DNA of 64,000 nt from Cladorhizidae sp. MBARI D1340-BT2 (lineage: Eukaryota > Porifera > Demospongiae > Poecilosclerida > Cladorhizidae), in the NCBI GenBank assembly GCA_028752905.1, contig JAQNBH010000007.1:16795233-16859232 (forward strand), read 5' to 3'. The translations under genes and the position numbers were made by a program. The notes below the pieces were generated by a model. It was not told the DNA's origin, ran no database searches, and saw only the letters and a program-made list of their open reading frames with translations. Below, in pieces: positions 10,341 to 22,990 of this stretch; within the stretch, counting starts at the first letter, position 1, and each line of letters starts with the position of its first letter.

Positions 10341-11600
10341 CTAGTTTGCCAGACCCAACCGTAGGTGTATGCCTAGCGATCCTAGCCTGCGCATGATCAG
10401 TCTCTGATCCTCAGACATCTCTGTTTCTCCTAACACCACAGGATGATATGAGTCATCACATTCCTGTGCAACCACAACCCGAAAAAGGTTAGCTGAAAGG
10501 TCTTTCCATGGCTTCAGCCTATTGGCATGGGCAAGTTCCGTCTCTCTGGCACTGCTAACTGGTAAGTGGTTTCCCCTAACCGTTTGGTCATATGGGCCAT
10601 ACCACACAAGTTCCAATTTACCAGTAAGATTTGGCGTGTGTAAGAGCACCACCTCCCCAGGTTTGCATTCTCTGATCTCTCCTTTCTTGTCATGATTCAA
10701 TTTGATCTTGGCTTTATACTTTGCCTCTCTACTAAAAGCAACTTGGTGCAGATCTGTGAGGGTTTTTCCTAACTGGTTGACCTATTCAACTGCCCCGGAG
10801 AATAGTAGCTCTCCACTAATCCGACTATCTTTCATGGCCTCCAGTGGCCCACGGAGTGGTCTGCCATTGACTAACTGAAAAGGGGAGTAACCTGTGGCGG
10901 CATGGGGTGTAGCCCGAAAGGAGAGTAAACAATACTTTAAAAGTTTGTCCCATTTCTCCAACCTATCCTCCATATTTTTCAACATGCCTTTTAAGCACCC
11001 ATTAGATTGTGGATGGTAGGCAGTTGTTTTAATATGCCTAATAGATTGCAGAGTTCAGAGCAAAGTCTACCCATAAACACACTACCTTGGTCTGTCAGAA
11101 TCTCATGGGAATACCAGTGTGTGAGAAAATGTCCATTAATCCCTCAGCAACTGAAACTGCATCAATCCTCTTCAAGGGTATGCAGTAAGGATATCTAGTT
11201 CCCATACAAAGAGCAGTTATAACATGGCCATAGCCACGCTTCGTTCTTTGTAAAGGTCCGACTATGTCAAAGACCATCCTGTGGTATGGTGCAAGAGAGG
11301 TCTCCAAGCCTTTTGGCAAAAGGGACAAGCAGCGCAATATGGCCTCACATCTTTATCAAGTCCAGGCCAAGTAAAAGAGTTCTTAATAATTATGGGCTGC
11401 CATCTTGTTATGGGAAAAATGCCCTCCGATTAGCCCTCTATGCCCTGCATCCTTGACATCTGAATGCTTCATCAGGGGTACTACAATCCTAGCATTTTCT
11501 TCCCCCTGATCTGCCAACTTGGTGTACAACATCAACACTCCGCCATTATAGTAATACCCATTCTCTTCCTGTTCAGCCTTATTCATCATCTCAAACAGCG
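10341..11600 (-). pseudogene. gypsy A integrase
   Basis: Reading on the minus strand, an HHCC zinc domain remnant (KDAGHRGLIGGH, then YCAACPFCQK at about 11320) leads to the core. The core has RMVFDIVGPL with the first Asp at about 11275, and the second and third catalytic regions near 11090 and 11010. After RATPHAATGYSPFQL comes a GPY-type module (LVWYGPYDQT, about 10600) and ANRLKPWKDLS. The gene ends where RT begins (about 10330). Multiple stops interrupt it. Confidence 0.82.
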
Positions 11601-12420
11601 ACACATCTTCTCTCTGCTGTCTTATCAGCTCACTCACTCCTTCCCTGTCATTGGACAAGTCAGGTAGGAGAGGCTTGCCTTCAGGTTCCACACACTCTAA
11701 CCCCACAAGAACAGCTATATCTTCCACTCTTTCCGCAAGATCTTCTTCCACCTCTTCCTTGACTACCACCTCTAACTCAGTCTCTACCTCTCCCAGAGGA
11801 GTGACACTAGGACTATCCACCATTTCCCCCTCCTTGTCATTATCACTACTCTCCAATGATGGGGCAAAAGGACTAGCCTTAGTCCTCTTGGGTACATTTA
11901 ATGGGGTTGGAATAGCTCCATCCTTAGCATTATCAAGGGTATTCTGGGTTATCTCTTCCTGGTCTGCCTTGCTCATGGCCCTACTAATTGCACACACGGA
12001 TGGGGAACCATGGGACTCTTCCCCATGTGGTACCTTAGTTCACCCAGTATCAGCCTTGGGTGTGGGTTCAATAGTAACCTCTGTCTCCACCGGTAACGGG
12101 TCGGGTTTGGTTACTGAATCCAAATTTTTTTGAATAACAGGATGGTCTGCTCCAAGTAATCAATCAACACATTGTCCCTTACGAACTAGAACTTTACACA
12201 ACACTTCCATCCCATCCACCGCTATTTTATTTTCATGAAAGTCTTAGACCCATCTCCTAAGTGTACAGAGCATTTCTCCCCAGTATACTGTGCTTTTTCC
12301 ACCATGGAGGGTGGCACTTCTCCCCCTGTATCCAGGTGAAATTCACAAGGAATACCATTAACTGTACCTATTTTCTTTAGCTTGTTGGTAGTGACCTAAT
12401 CCTATTCAACCGCTTTGAAG
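11600..12420 (-). pseudogene. gypsy A protease and acidic linker
   Basis: An aspartic protease remnant carries FHLDTGGEVP at about 12310-12345. A low-similarity linker follows, ending in an acidic, Glu-rich frame (11997-11600; for example VVVKEEVEEDLAERVEDIAV) that runs into the integrase zinc domain. The linker is unusually long for a gypsy pol and I do not recognise a domain in it. The plus-strand copy keeps only its first about 200 bp. Confidence 0.65.
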
Positions 12421-13755
12421 GACAGTCTCATTTAAAGTGACCAGTTTTCCTGCATCCAAAACAAACAACATCAGAGTTCTGGCTAAAGGTTTTTGTCTGG
12501 TTAGGCTTGCCATCGCCGGTATACTTTCCACTTTCTCTAGGCCCACCCCAGCCCTGCCCCGGATGCTCATTCCCACCCTTATGTACAGAAGGCTCACCTT
12601 CCCTCCTGGGAGTCTGATAGCTGTTTCCAGATACTTGGCTCTGTGCATTCCATCCATCCTGGCGTCGACGTTGTTGATACTGCTGCCTCTCGTTGGGCTG
12701 GTGTCTCAGTAGCTTCTTCTTCTCATGGAATCCTTTGGCTTCCCACAGCTCCTGCAAGGCTTCCACTTTGTGATAACGTGAAGTATTTGAGTGCTGATTG
12801 ATGCGAAGAAGGGCTTCATTTGAATAATTCCTGAGTATCACTCCAGTAAACATTTCGTTCAAGACTTCTTCGACTTAGTTCAGCATAGGTTTCATCCTGT
12901 TGAGAGCTTTACAAGTCTGCTGTAGCAAACTGCGAGGATCTTGGTCTGGCTTGGGTCTGTCTAGCCATATGGCACATCTGGTTCGTTGAAGGGTTGTTCC
13001 TAAATGTTCGATTAGATCATTCTTCATGGTCTGGTACGGCGTCTCCTCCTTAGGAGTCAATTCCCGAAAAATTGACAACGCCCTACCTGCGAGTTCTTTC
13101 TGCAGGATGGACAGCCAGTCGACCTCAGGAATGTCTGCCTCCCGCATGATAGCCTCAAAGTTCTCCAGGTAAGCTTCGGCTTCAGTTGTATCGTCCCAGG
13201 TCTTGAGGGTTTGACGAATATTGGCTTGCTTCCTGTCTTGCTTCTACCGGTAGTACTGCTCTTCCCACCTACGTTGGATTTCGACCTCTGCTTCTAGCCT
13301 TTTCTCCTCCAGCCTAGTTCTGGCTTCCTCCATTAGGACCCTGGCTTTCCTGTCCTCATCCTGCCTCTCTTTGTCGAGCAACAGACGATCTGCTTCCTTC
13401 TTTCTGTCCTCATCCTGCCTCTCTTTGTCGAGCAAGAGACGATCTGCTTCCCTTTTCTCCTCCAGCCTAGTTCTGGCTTCCTCGAGCAAAAGACGATCTC
13501 ATTCCCTTTTTGTTTGTTCCTTCATAAATTGTATGAAGAAATCCGTCAGTTGTTCGCTGTAACTTTGGCTACTCGTCAGCATGCACTCTGAGCTGCTCGT
13601 CAAATTTGCTGCATCATTCTCCTCCATCATTCCGTAGAGGGTAGACTGCAGCTTTATCCTTGACCTTAGCTCCCTTGAATCCTTCGACATGAAGTCGATA
13701 TAACGAGCTTTCCGATGGCTGTGTTGCTGGTCCGATGCTTCTTCCAAGCAAAACC
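12421..13755 (-). pseudogene. gypsy A gag with coiled-coil repeats and zinc knuckle
   Basis: The frame starts MEEASDQQHSHRKARYIDF just inside the 5' LTR. It continues into a charged coiled-coil segment (13244-13489) with a tandemly repeated unit containing ADRLLLDKERQDEDRK; the DNA unit is about 51 bp and appears twice near 13340-13450. A SCAN/capsid-like region follows at 12875-13147 (WLSILQKELAGRALSIF), then a basic, Gln-rich stretch and the knuckle CFGCRKTGHFK at about 12435, which is cut by a stop. Confidence 0.8.
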
Positions 13756-13764
13756 GCTACCGGA

Positions 13765-14234
13765 TGTGAAGGGAGTAGTGGGTATTTTAAAGAAGGTTGT
13801 CTAAGGTTCCTCCTTAGGATTACCTTCTCCCTTCAGTTAATAGGTGTTGCCACCAGAGTCTATCGCCTTAGGTAATACCTACCAAGAGAAATTTAGGGTG
13901 TCTAGGTATAACTTATGAACTGACGAAAACTATGGTAAAGACAAGACTAATCACAAATGGCTGACCGGACCTTATATAAGTCCTGTCAGACAGGATACAG
14001 AAGTAACCATAATTCATACATACAGAGAGTCCTCCACCTGACATTACATCACTATGCTCAAGTTCACAATTAACACAATGTTCACAATTAAGTAATGCAT
14101 GCCCCCTCAACACTTTAAGTAATGCATGCACTCAACACTTTAAGTAATGCATGCACTCAAATGACTGTTAGATTCATCATCATTGATGGAGCAAAGATAA
14201 TGGCATGGCTGGCCATGTCGAGCAGCCCTCGACA
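13765..14234 (-). repeat. 5' LTR of gypsy A and TSD
   Basis: It is a direct repeat of 8544-9016 with scattered substitutions and small indels; for example, it lacks a stretch near 13862. The right duplication ACAGT follows at 14235-14239. The sequence directly inside the LTR on the minus strand, TCCGGTAGCGGTTTTGC, is the expected primer-binding site. I cannot name the tRNA. Confidence 0.92.
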
Positions 14235-14239
14235 ACAGT

Positions 14240-15780
14240 CTCCATAATTATAGCATTAGCAAACCCTGGGTACAGCGATGCTTCCTGTCAGAGCCCAACT
14301 ACACCTTCTAGATTACCTATGACTTAGCCCAAATGATGGAAGTGCAGGCAAGTACACAAGAAAGGCTCATGACTTAAATTTTGTTGCCCTACAGACAAAG
14401 CCAGAATCAAAACAAAATCATCCTACTTGCTACCATTGTGGAGGCAAGCACATGGCCTGAGTATGCAGATTCATAGATGCAGACTGCCACCAATGTGGAA
14501 AGAAGGCGCATTTGGCAAAATTTTGCTACAGTAAGGCCAAGAAAGACAACTTAACTAAACAGCAGCCATTCCAGAGCAGACATACTCACCAGGACACACA
14601 GAGGCAAGTACTGCAGTGGTGGACGAGAGTTATGCTATGTACTATGCCACAGAAGATGAAGCTAAGCGCCACTGATGACCACAGTAAGATTCAACCAGGG
14701 TGACACTGAGATGGAGATATACACGGATCTACTACGTCACTCCTGAAGAGACCTACACACGTTTATTGAAAACAGATCAAGCACCGCTGCTTCAACCAAC
14801 TGCAATAAAACTGAAAACTTACAAGGAGGATAGAATTCCAGTATGTAGTTCAATTACTGTGGATGTGACCCATAAAGACCAGGAAGCCTGCCTGAACTTA
14901 CTGGTTGTTGCAGGAAAAGGAACCAGCCTTGTAGGAAGAAACTGGATTACATCCACCACCTTGCATGGAATTTTGCACCAACATGCAGCAAGTCATGGCT
15001 GAAGAAACATGTTAAACCACAGGCTCAGCAGAAGTTCTACTAGCCCAGACCCCTCAGACAAATGGTAGAGAAGGAATTGGATTGACTAGAAGTGGAGAAA
15101 ATGATTTCCAGTAGAATTTTCAGACAGGGCAGTCATCATCTCGTGATTAATAGAGATAGCTCAATTCGGATCTGTGGTGACTACAAGGTCGCCGTCAACT
15201 AGGCAGCTAAGCAGGAGAGTTACCCCTACCTAGTATTGATGACCTGTTCGCTTCATTGTCAGGTTGTAAGCAACTTAATCTGGTACATGTCTACCAGCAG
15301 TTTTCCTTGGACAATGACTCCAAGGATCTGGTGACCATCAACACACAGAAAGGTTTCTACTCCATAATAACCATCTATCATTTGGAGTATCATGTATCTT
15401 CAAAGGGCAAGGGACAATATCCTTCAAGCTTTGCCAGGCACGTATGTATATCTTGAAGAACGTTTGGTTGCACACAAAATAAAACAAGAACACCTGCACA
15501 ACTTAAAGCAGGTCCTGGCTAGGCTGGAGAAGGCGGCATTCTAGTAAACACCACAAGTGTATATTTTTGTTACCGAGTAGCTACTTTGGAAATTCCTTTA
15601 CTGCACCCTATGATGGAGAAAGTTTGAGCAGTATAGTTTAGGCACCAATTCCAAGTGACATGTCCCAATTAAGATCATTTTTAGGCCTTGTCAACCTTTA
15701 TGGCAAGTTACTAACTTGCCTATCCACTATCCTGGCTCCACTCTATAGCCTCCTCAGGCCTGTACCCAGACTTCCAAAAA
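14240..15780 (+). pseudogene. Mag-like gypsy gag, protease and 5' RT (arm 1)
   Basis: Two zinc knuckles lie at about 14428-14535: CYHCGGKHMA (cut by a stop) and CHQCGKKAHLAKFC. They are followed at about 14740-14960 by the segment before RT, with PVCSSITVDVTHKDQ and LVGRNWI, which in Mag-type elements joins protease to RT. RT fragments follow: SGCKQLNLVHVYQQFSLD at about 15260, INTQKGFYS at about 15340 and FRPCQPLWQV-type connection sequence at about 15690. The reading breaks off at about 15780, where MULE sequence starts, and pol resumes at about 26546. Confidence 0.75.
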
Positions 15781-16819
15781 GGGGGGTTCCATCACTGGTG
15801 TTTTGTTAATTACCTGGTAAATTTACAGTATAGCCTATAGCTGCTTCGTATCAGGATTTTGTATATTTGCTACATTATGTTTTCTGACCCCAACTCTATT
15901 GCATACTAAAGAACATACGTTTTGGTTACGGAACACCCAGTTACCCAAGGGGTCCATAACTCGGAGGTCCTACTTTATATATTATAGTTTATCTAAAAAT
16001 TATATATTATTTTGAAACTATAAATTATATACTTAATAAAAAATAATATACATCTTACTATGGATTTATACAACAAAGTAGTTCATTAAGTGTTGATGTA
16101 GTCTGCCACAAACATTAAATTAGAATTAAGTTAGTTAAAATTGAAATACTATAACAAACAAAACAAATGATGGCCAGGCACAATATGTATTTTTCCCCCC
16201 TTCCTTCCTTCTATATATTTAATATACAAATAAATTGCATGTAAACAATTATAATATAGTCTGTTCATATGATGTGCATTAAAAACTGTCAATTGCAAAA
16301 CATTGGAAAGACAATCATCATCATGAAGTTCAGGATGAAAGGCAGAAGCTCAAGTACAGGAGCTTCAGGTAAAATGGCTCAATATAGAGTATATACCGGT
16401 ATATATTATGGAATAGGTAATCTGTGATCAATCCAGAAATACACTGCTCAAGTGCAACCGCCTTGGGTGCAGCCTGGAAAAAAGATCCACAACCTGATCT
16501 AGATCAATGTGATGCTGGTAATGTATATGAGAGCTGTCAATCGATCTTCGGTCATACTACATCTCATAAAATTACGTCATCTGCATACAGAACTAGCATT
16601 TCATTCCTATTCACAGGAAGTGACGGGAACGGTGCAAGCAATCTTCAATAACATATATAGTGACGGTGTGTGACAAGGGCGTGGGAAGCATAATTTGACT
16701 GGTCAGGCTCATAGTTGTGGGATTGGAACTGTCCCCACTGAAGCCAAACCGTAAAATCTACCTGGAATGCTATAATTACATCCTGAAAGATGTATCATCA
16801 CTCTTCTACAGTTCCAAGC

Positions 16820-18700
16820 TTCTAGGTTACCGAAACAGCTAAGGAATAGTATGAGAGGTGACAATAAGCATGTGAGGTTACAAATATACTGATAATATAT
16901 TTTTTTTTTACTTGAACTGTCTAAAATGTTACTATGGTGTTCATTGTTACTGGTGAATTCATTAGCAATTTCTGATAAATTAAGAGAATTGGTAATTTTT
17001 TTATGAACATGTAAAATCATTAAATTGTTAAGTCTTTCTTGAGATATTGTAGATCTCAGATAGGACTTGAGTCGACGTAGAGCACTAAATGATCGTTCAC
17101 TGATGGCATTAGTTGCTGGCATTACTAAAAGAAGCTTGATTATAATTACAACTTCATTCAATAGTGTCTTCAGCAGCTGAAAGCTTCCTTAGGTAACCCA
17201 TCACTTCGGAGATATTGCTGATCTTTTTTAAATCTGGTTAAAAGTTTTGGCCAAGAATCTGGAGTTGTATAATCAGCTTGTTCTCATTGATAACTGAACC
17301 ATAGATTTTGACAACAAAGTCAAGATTATATTCTTCTGAAAAATCTTCCTTATTGGCTGCTTTGATCAGTAAAGCTTCTAAACACTGATATACACTATAG
17401 ATTGAACAATTAGATCCAGTGCTTCAAAGTAGATTTGGCGAAAGCGATCAACTGGAGTGGTGTGAAACTCAGCTGGGGCATTTCCTGATTTATACCTCCT
17501 AGGAGCTTTACGTCTTCGAGGAGGCGAGGGCACATCAATTCCTTTCTCTTCAACCATCATGTCAATTCTTGTCCAGAATAGCTTGATTTCTAAGAGAAGC
17601 AAGAGTTTTTAATGTCATAGATGCCACTGCTTTTCCTTCTGCTGCTGATGTTTTAGGATTCTGGAGGGTTCTGCTGAGATTGTATGTATGACAAAGAAGT
17701 CATTCACCAAGAACCAGTCCAAAAAAGAAATCAAATGAAGCCATTTGTGCTGCCACACCTCTAATACATGCTATAGTTTCAGTGTCTGTCAAGATCGAGC
17801 AAGCCTCATCCCACAGCTCGAACAAAACTTCAGAGTTATAAATAATACTTAGCATAGATTCAGCTCTCACTGTCCACCTTGTAGGGCAGAGAACTCTGAC
17901 CCCAGGTGCTAGCTCATCTTTTATTTGAAGAAATAAATTCTCCCTTCTAGGGGAGTATTGCACTAGCTTTGTTATTTCATGGGTTGTTTCTAAGGCCATC
18001 TTCGTAAGTTCATACTTTTGCACAGTGTCACTAGCAGCAAGGTTTAACACATGCCCATAACAATGTGTAAATATAGCTCGTGGTTCCTTTTCTTGGATTT
18101 GTTTTGCAACAACATTCCTTATTCCAGCCAAGTTACTCGCCCCATGATAGCATTGACCACGTGCCTTACATAAAGGCAGATTAAAGCGAGAAAGTGCATC
18201 TTCGATTGCAATAGTAGTAGACTGAATAGTAGTTAGAATGTAGAGTCCAGTAGAAACTTCATGTTCATATAATTCACTATCCACCCACCTGAAGACCATC
18301 ACCATCTGAAAGGAAGAAACAATGAGTGTTAGTAGAACTGTGTTTAATTATAGAACTAACCTGTTCGGTATTAGATACATCAGTGGTTTCGTCTACCATA
18401 ATAGTGAAAAACTTGGAATCTTGCAGTAGTTGAGAAATGACTATTCGGAGATTAATCAAAGACATAACCTCATTTTGGATGACATTAGATGTGTATTTCT
18501 CTCTCTTTCTCTTGAGCCACTCAAGAATCTGAAATATCAACCAAAAGTAATCTTACATCTCAACTTGTTTTTAATTAGCTATAATTTTGGGTCATCTTCT
18601 CCACGAAACACTGAAAATTGCCATCAGTTTCATCACCATGTCCTCGTATAGCAGAATCACTGATGAGCAAGAAATCGTAAGTTAGATATTATCTTCAACA
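16820..18700 (-). pseudogene. hAT transposase (DUF4371 / ZMYM1-like)
   Basis: Fragments in order: AIRGHGDETDGNF (about 18640), ILEWLKRKREKYTSNVIQNE and MVDETTDVSNTEQ (18370-18540), then FRWVDSELYEHEV to FFFGLVLGE (17700-18305), including GQCYHGASNLAGIR, FTHCYGHVLNLA and CPTRWTVRAE. A mid fragment lies at 17378-17602. The C-terminal dimerisation motif (MPATNAISERSFSALRR) is at 16709-17161. A 55-bp GT-AG intron at 18306-18360 joins EQ to MVMVF in frame. The N-terminal zinc-finger region normal for this family is not visible, and stops separate the parts. Confidence 0.82.
18306..18360 (-). other. short intron in the hAT transposase
   Basis: On the minus strand it starts GTTAGT and ends CTTTCAG. 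Removing it restores a continuous frame between two conserved hAT blocks. A 55-bp intron fits a compact invertebrate genome. Confidence 0.75.
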
Positions 18701-20481
18701 AACACTGTCTATTTGAAGCTTTCCCACGAGCATGTTCTGAAGACAGTAGCTCCAACGCCTATGTATACATTGGGGAACAAAAGTTAATCACACTCTTTCA
18801 GGGCAGTAGCACAAGTACTGGGCCTTTCTGAAGCAAGCATTCAGACAAAACTTTGTTTACAATGGCCAAGTCCTTGGTAAAAAAGCTCAGGTGATGGCAA
18901 ATCATTAAAATAAACATCCACACAATCAGAAAAATTTACATTATTCTTCGTACACAAAATAGAAGGGACAAGACATATAATTATAGCAAAGAGGAGAAGT
19001 TTTGTCAACAAAGGGGAGAGCCACATTTATTTTAAGCCACTCAATTGTACTTGTAACAAAATTAGGCCTGTTTCTCTGCCTTTCGCAGCTCCTGGGCTTA
19101 CATGGCTGTACATTCGCTGATGACGCCATTCTTTCAGCATGTATATATATTCCATTATTGAAAGGGCCTTTTTTCCCCTCTTCCCCCCCCCCCCTCCATC
19201 ATTCTATACTTCACTATTAAATTCGCTGCATTTCAAGTTTCAACATTTTATTGTCAACCATTCTTGAGTTATGATACTTTTTATCCTCCCATTTCATTTC
19301 ATTGCATAACTCTGCGCGATGAACAACAAGAATAAACTAAAATATCGCTCAGTGCTATTCCATCATTTCCGCGCTGCTATCTGCGCAAAGGGGTGTATAA
19401 AAGTCTGCTCCTGCGCACGCCACGTTGTTCTTTCTCGGTTCCCAACTTTGATCGAATCTCTGTTTGATTCTAGTGCGCTATTATCATGCATCGTTCCAGT
19501 TGTCGTCAGAACAAGAGACCCAAAGTCTTCCCTGGGGTACGACCGGTGACGAAGATGAGAATAGAAGCTGAAGACACGAGTGATGCTGGCTCTTCTTCGT
19601 CGTTATACACTCCGGTGTCACAGGAAATCTGGCATCCCAGGAAATTTGGCACCCTCACTCCAAATATCCTAGGAAATATGGAATCCCCCCAGGAAATTTG
19701 GCACCCCCATTCCTAATATAGGAAATATGGAATCCCCCTATTTTTTTCTCTCTCTCTTTTTTTTAATAGTTAGTTTGGCTATCTTTGTGATTCAAATGAG
19801 TAGCAGTAGTGTTAGTGTACCCAAGTGGACAAACAGAAAGCATCAGCTAGCTCAAGTTCAACTAACTGCTAAAGTTCAAATGTTGTCCATTGATGTTAGA
19901 GGTTCTGTCATCGAGGGAAGAGGATGGAGGGCCTTCAATCTGGACTTGTTCAGTATATATATAGTCTAGTCTGTCAAAATGTACTTAGTAGATCTTCTCT
20001 GAATCCTTCCAATAAAAGAATGTCCTTTATAAGATAAGGTTAGAATCTTTCAAGCCTTAAACCAGACCTCTCTAAAGAGAGAAGAAAACTGAAATTTAGT
20101 CACAACCCGACCAGGATTTTTTACCATAATTTATGGCCATGACAGGCTAACCAATGAGCTTGGAGAGACTTAAAAAACTAACACAGTAAGGGACTGAATA
20201 CAGTGTGTTGTATAGGGTGGAAGGCACAGAATAGCCACACCTTCTGACATTGATGTCCACCATTAATGTCATGGCCTGAAGCAATACCTCCTGAGGCTTA
20301 TGAAATCATTGGCATCGATCAATTTATATCATGACAACTACAATATGAATCAGTTATATTTATAAATAGATATAACTATGCAAAGCCAGGATATTTAGTA
20401 TATACACCATAGTCCCATACATTGATATAATTATAGACAATTTTGAATGTTTATAGAACAGTTACAGTATTAATTATGACT

Positions 20482-22990
20482 ACATTGACTACAGCACCAT
20501 TTATAGTCTGGATTACTCCACACATCTTGAGGGACGGTTTGACAAGTGTCATGGAAACATCAGCTGTCACATGACACCATTTTATTTCAATCTTCATTTG
20601 CTGGCAATCTACAGTGACAGAAGACTTTCATTACTTCAACCTTCTTCGTCATGTGGATACATTTCCTCTTCTTTGATGGGAAGTGCTTGTCTTTGATACA
20701 GTTGTACAAATGCCTCCTCATATGACCCACATAAAAAAAATGCTCTTCTGGGCTCTGGTCATTGCAAATAGCCATAGCAAAAGCGACTGCAAATAGCCCA
20801 CAGTCTACTGAGTTTGACTGTTGTTGCACATTGGCATATTCCAAAGTTATTTTTTCTTCTGTAGTGTGCAGAAGTGATGCTATTTGTACTTTTGTAGAGT
20901 ATGTGAGCGAAGTGGATAAGCTGTCATATACTCGAACTATGGGATGTTGAATGCCAACAGTGCTTACTGTCACCCAATGATTACCCCCAGAATGGAGTAT
21001 TTGGACGCATTCATCACTGGCGATGTTGAAACTGAGCATTTGTCCAAGAAGTGGAATTTCCAAGGAGCTAACAGGATGTAGATCCAGGTCATGTTTCATG
21101 AGAAGCTGTGCTGCATGAATCAGTTTGTCATTGAGCTATCTGCCATTTAGCAGTACATTTTTGTCTTCATCATTCAGTTCGATTCCTCCAATTTTCTGCC
21201 AGCAGCCATCACTAACAATTTCATCATCCTCTTCACTGCTAACTATCACTGGATCCACATCTAGTTTCTGATGCTTTTGTTCAGTTACTGGTAGGGGTAA
21301 CAGGGGTCTCTTTGCAAGCCTTACAGGTAAAGGCTTATGTTGATCAGCTGATGGGTCAGTATTCTCATCAGCACCTGCATCCTATAGTGTTTAGTTGTTG
21401 TTATTGTTGTTTTGGGGACGGGCAGGGGGAAGAGACAAATAATTACAGAGCTAACATGTTTATAACAACAAATGTTTGACAGCATAACCATCTCTTCAAA
21501 TAATTACAGAGCTATGTTTATAAAAATTAAAAAACATTTGACAGCATAAACCAGCTTTACAAATTGTTAATACCATATTGTCATCATAATTATATACATT
21601 AACCATCTTACCTCATTGTTGTCATGGCAATTCAGTCTTCTCCCATCAGTATCATACCATATCTTAAGGCGGTGACAATTGATTGCTGTCTTCAGCAAGT
21701 CATCTTTGGGGCCTTTAAGACGATAGTGACCTTTCCCGATATCGTCCGCAACTGTATGTGGACCACCAGGGAACTGAGGCTCAAGTTTTCCACCCTTACG
21801 ACCTTCGTTCTTCATCGATTTGACAATCACTTTGTCACCAACCTTGATTTTAGTATTGGTATTGTGCTTTGACTCGTATTGATGCTTTTGACGGGCTTGG
21901 GCTTTTTCAAAATTTGCATATGCTTGCTCATGAAGTTTTTCTTTGTACTTTTGTGTCTAAGTCTAGTTCATCAGGTTCGCCATGCACTTGATAGATGTCA
22001 ATGGGAAGACGAGCTTCTTGTCCATACATTAGAAGAAATGGAGTACACTTGGTGGAATGGTGGCGACTCGACCGATAAGCAAATAGGACATTATCTATAA
22101 GTTCATCACAGTCATCCTGGTGATCGTTAACGAGCTTCTGGAGCTGCTTCTTCAGCGTTTGATTAAAACGCTCATCCAGTCCGTTTGATTGAGGATGGTA
22201 AGCACTAGTGATCTTGTGCTTAAATCCAGTGAACTCTTCAAGGGAATCGACAATCTTGTTGCAAAATTCCCTACCCTGATCAGATACAATCTCCTGAGGA
22301 CATCCATGTCTAAGGATCATGCGATAAAGGAAGGCAGCAACATGCTTCGCTTCCTTTGTGGGGATTGGAAAAGCTTCAGCCTATTTTGAAAAGTAATCGT
22401 TAAGCGTAATGCAATAATGATTTCCAGTTTTGTTGATAGGCAACTCGATAAGGTCTATTCCAATTTTTTTCCATGTGTGTCTGACACTGGAATAGGGTGT
22501 AAGGATGGTGCTGGTTTATCAAACTTCCGTTTACTCCGTTAGCACACTTCACATCATTTCACATAAAGGACATTGTTTAATGCAACTAAGACCATGCAAT
22601 GGGTATACTAGAGTGATGTACAAAACATACTGTAATTTTACTTACCCAGTCATCAACATCCTGCTTGATCGCTTTCCAGTAGTAGCCCGCAGATACTTTT
22701 GTTAATGTTTTATCTCTACCAAAGTGACATCCTCCTACTAAGTCATCATGACAAGCTTCGAGTATCTTCCGCTTCATCTTACAGCTAGTTACAACTTGTC
22801 TAAGTCTTTCTTTGCCTTTATAGTGAATGATTCCATCCACAATCTGGAAGTTTTTGGCACGCTTTCTGATTACGCATTTCTCCTGCTTGCTACTTCCAAG
22901 TGGATATTGGCTCTTTGAAATGTAATCGTGCAGCTCCTCGTAGACTATCCTCGCAGACGTTCTTATCTTCTCTTCTCTCTGGAAAATCCA
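20482..22990 (-). pseudogene. Ginger1 integrase-Ulp1-PHD fusion gene
   Basis: N-terminus (about 22990): RIVYEELHDYIS, then the HHCC zinc arm (ACHDDLVGGCHFGRDK; CIKQCPLC after a candidate GT-AG intron at 22586-22645 that is now out of frame by one base). Catalytic Asp regions are KKIGIDLIELP (about 22450) and EIVSDQGREF (about 22285). The third residue lies in HPQSNGLDERFNQ, and a GPY/F-like module (FPGGPHTVADD) is at about 21750. A phase-0 intron (21382-21611) leads to the Ulp1 C48 protease: LNDEDKNVLLNG, GNHWVTVS (His), RVYDS (Asp), SVDCGLFA (Cys), 20640-21200. A C-terminal PHD-type Cys/His pattern with two stops ends at about 20482. Confidence 0.85.
21382..21611 (-). other. in-frame intron joining integrase to Ulp1
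   Basis: On the minus strand the donor is GAG|GTAAGA and the acceptor CACTATAG|GATGC. Splicing joins HDNNE to DAGADENTDPSADQ without changing frame, linking the integrase and protease exons into one gene. The 230-bp stretch holds a repeated AAATAATTACAGAGCTA block and no coding signal. Confidence 0.72.

Larger units (their letters stand above)
8544..14234 (-). mobile_element. complete gypsy A retrotransposon with both LTRs and TSD
   Basis: This 5.69-kb element lies between LTRs of 473 and 470 bp and is flanked by the 5-bp duplication ACAGT (8539-8543 and 14235-14239). The unoccupied site, with a single ACAGT, is readable in arm 2 at 46964-46968. On the minus strand the order is gag, protease, integrase, RT, RNase H. 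Placing integrase before RT is characteristic of Gmr1-type gypsy elements and otherwise of Ty1/copia. Stops and frameshifts are scattered through the genes, so it is structurally complete but not functional. Confidence 0.93.
16655..18755 (-). mobile_element. hAT transposon inserted in the MULE (arm 1 only)
   Basis: Arm 2 reads straight through this point (44480-44492: ATGTATATACGTT), while arm 1 has about 2.1 kb between AACATATATA and TATGTATACA. The inserted ends share only imperfect inverted repeats; CGTGGGAA(A)GC lies about 22-32 bp in from each end. The duplicated target is A+T-rich and has drifted, so the 8 bp expected for hAT cannot be proven. The inside encodes a hAT transposase. Confidence 0.72.

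Noticed and set aside
22586..22645. Intron in the Ginger1 integrase zinc arm
   Set aside because: GT-AG borders exist, but splicing leaves the frame off by one base. I mention it only as a candidate and do not list it as a feature.
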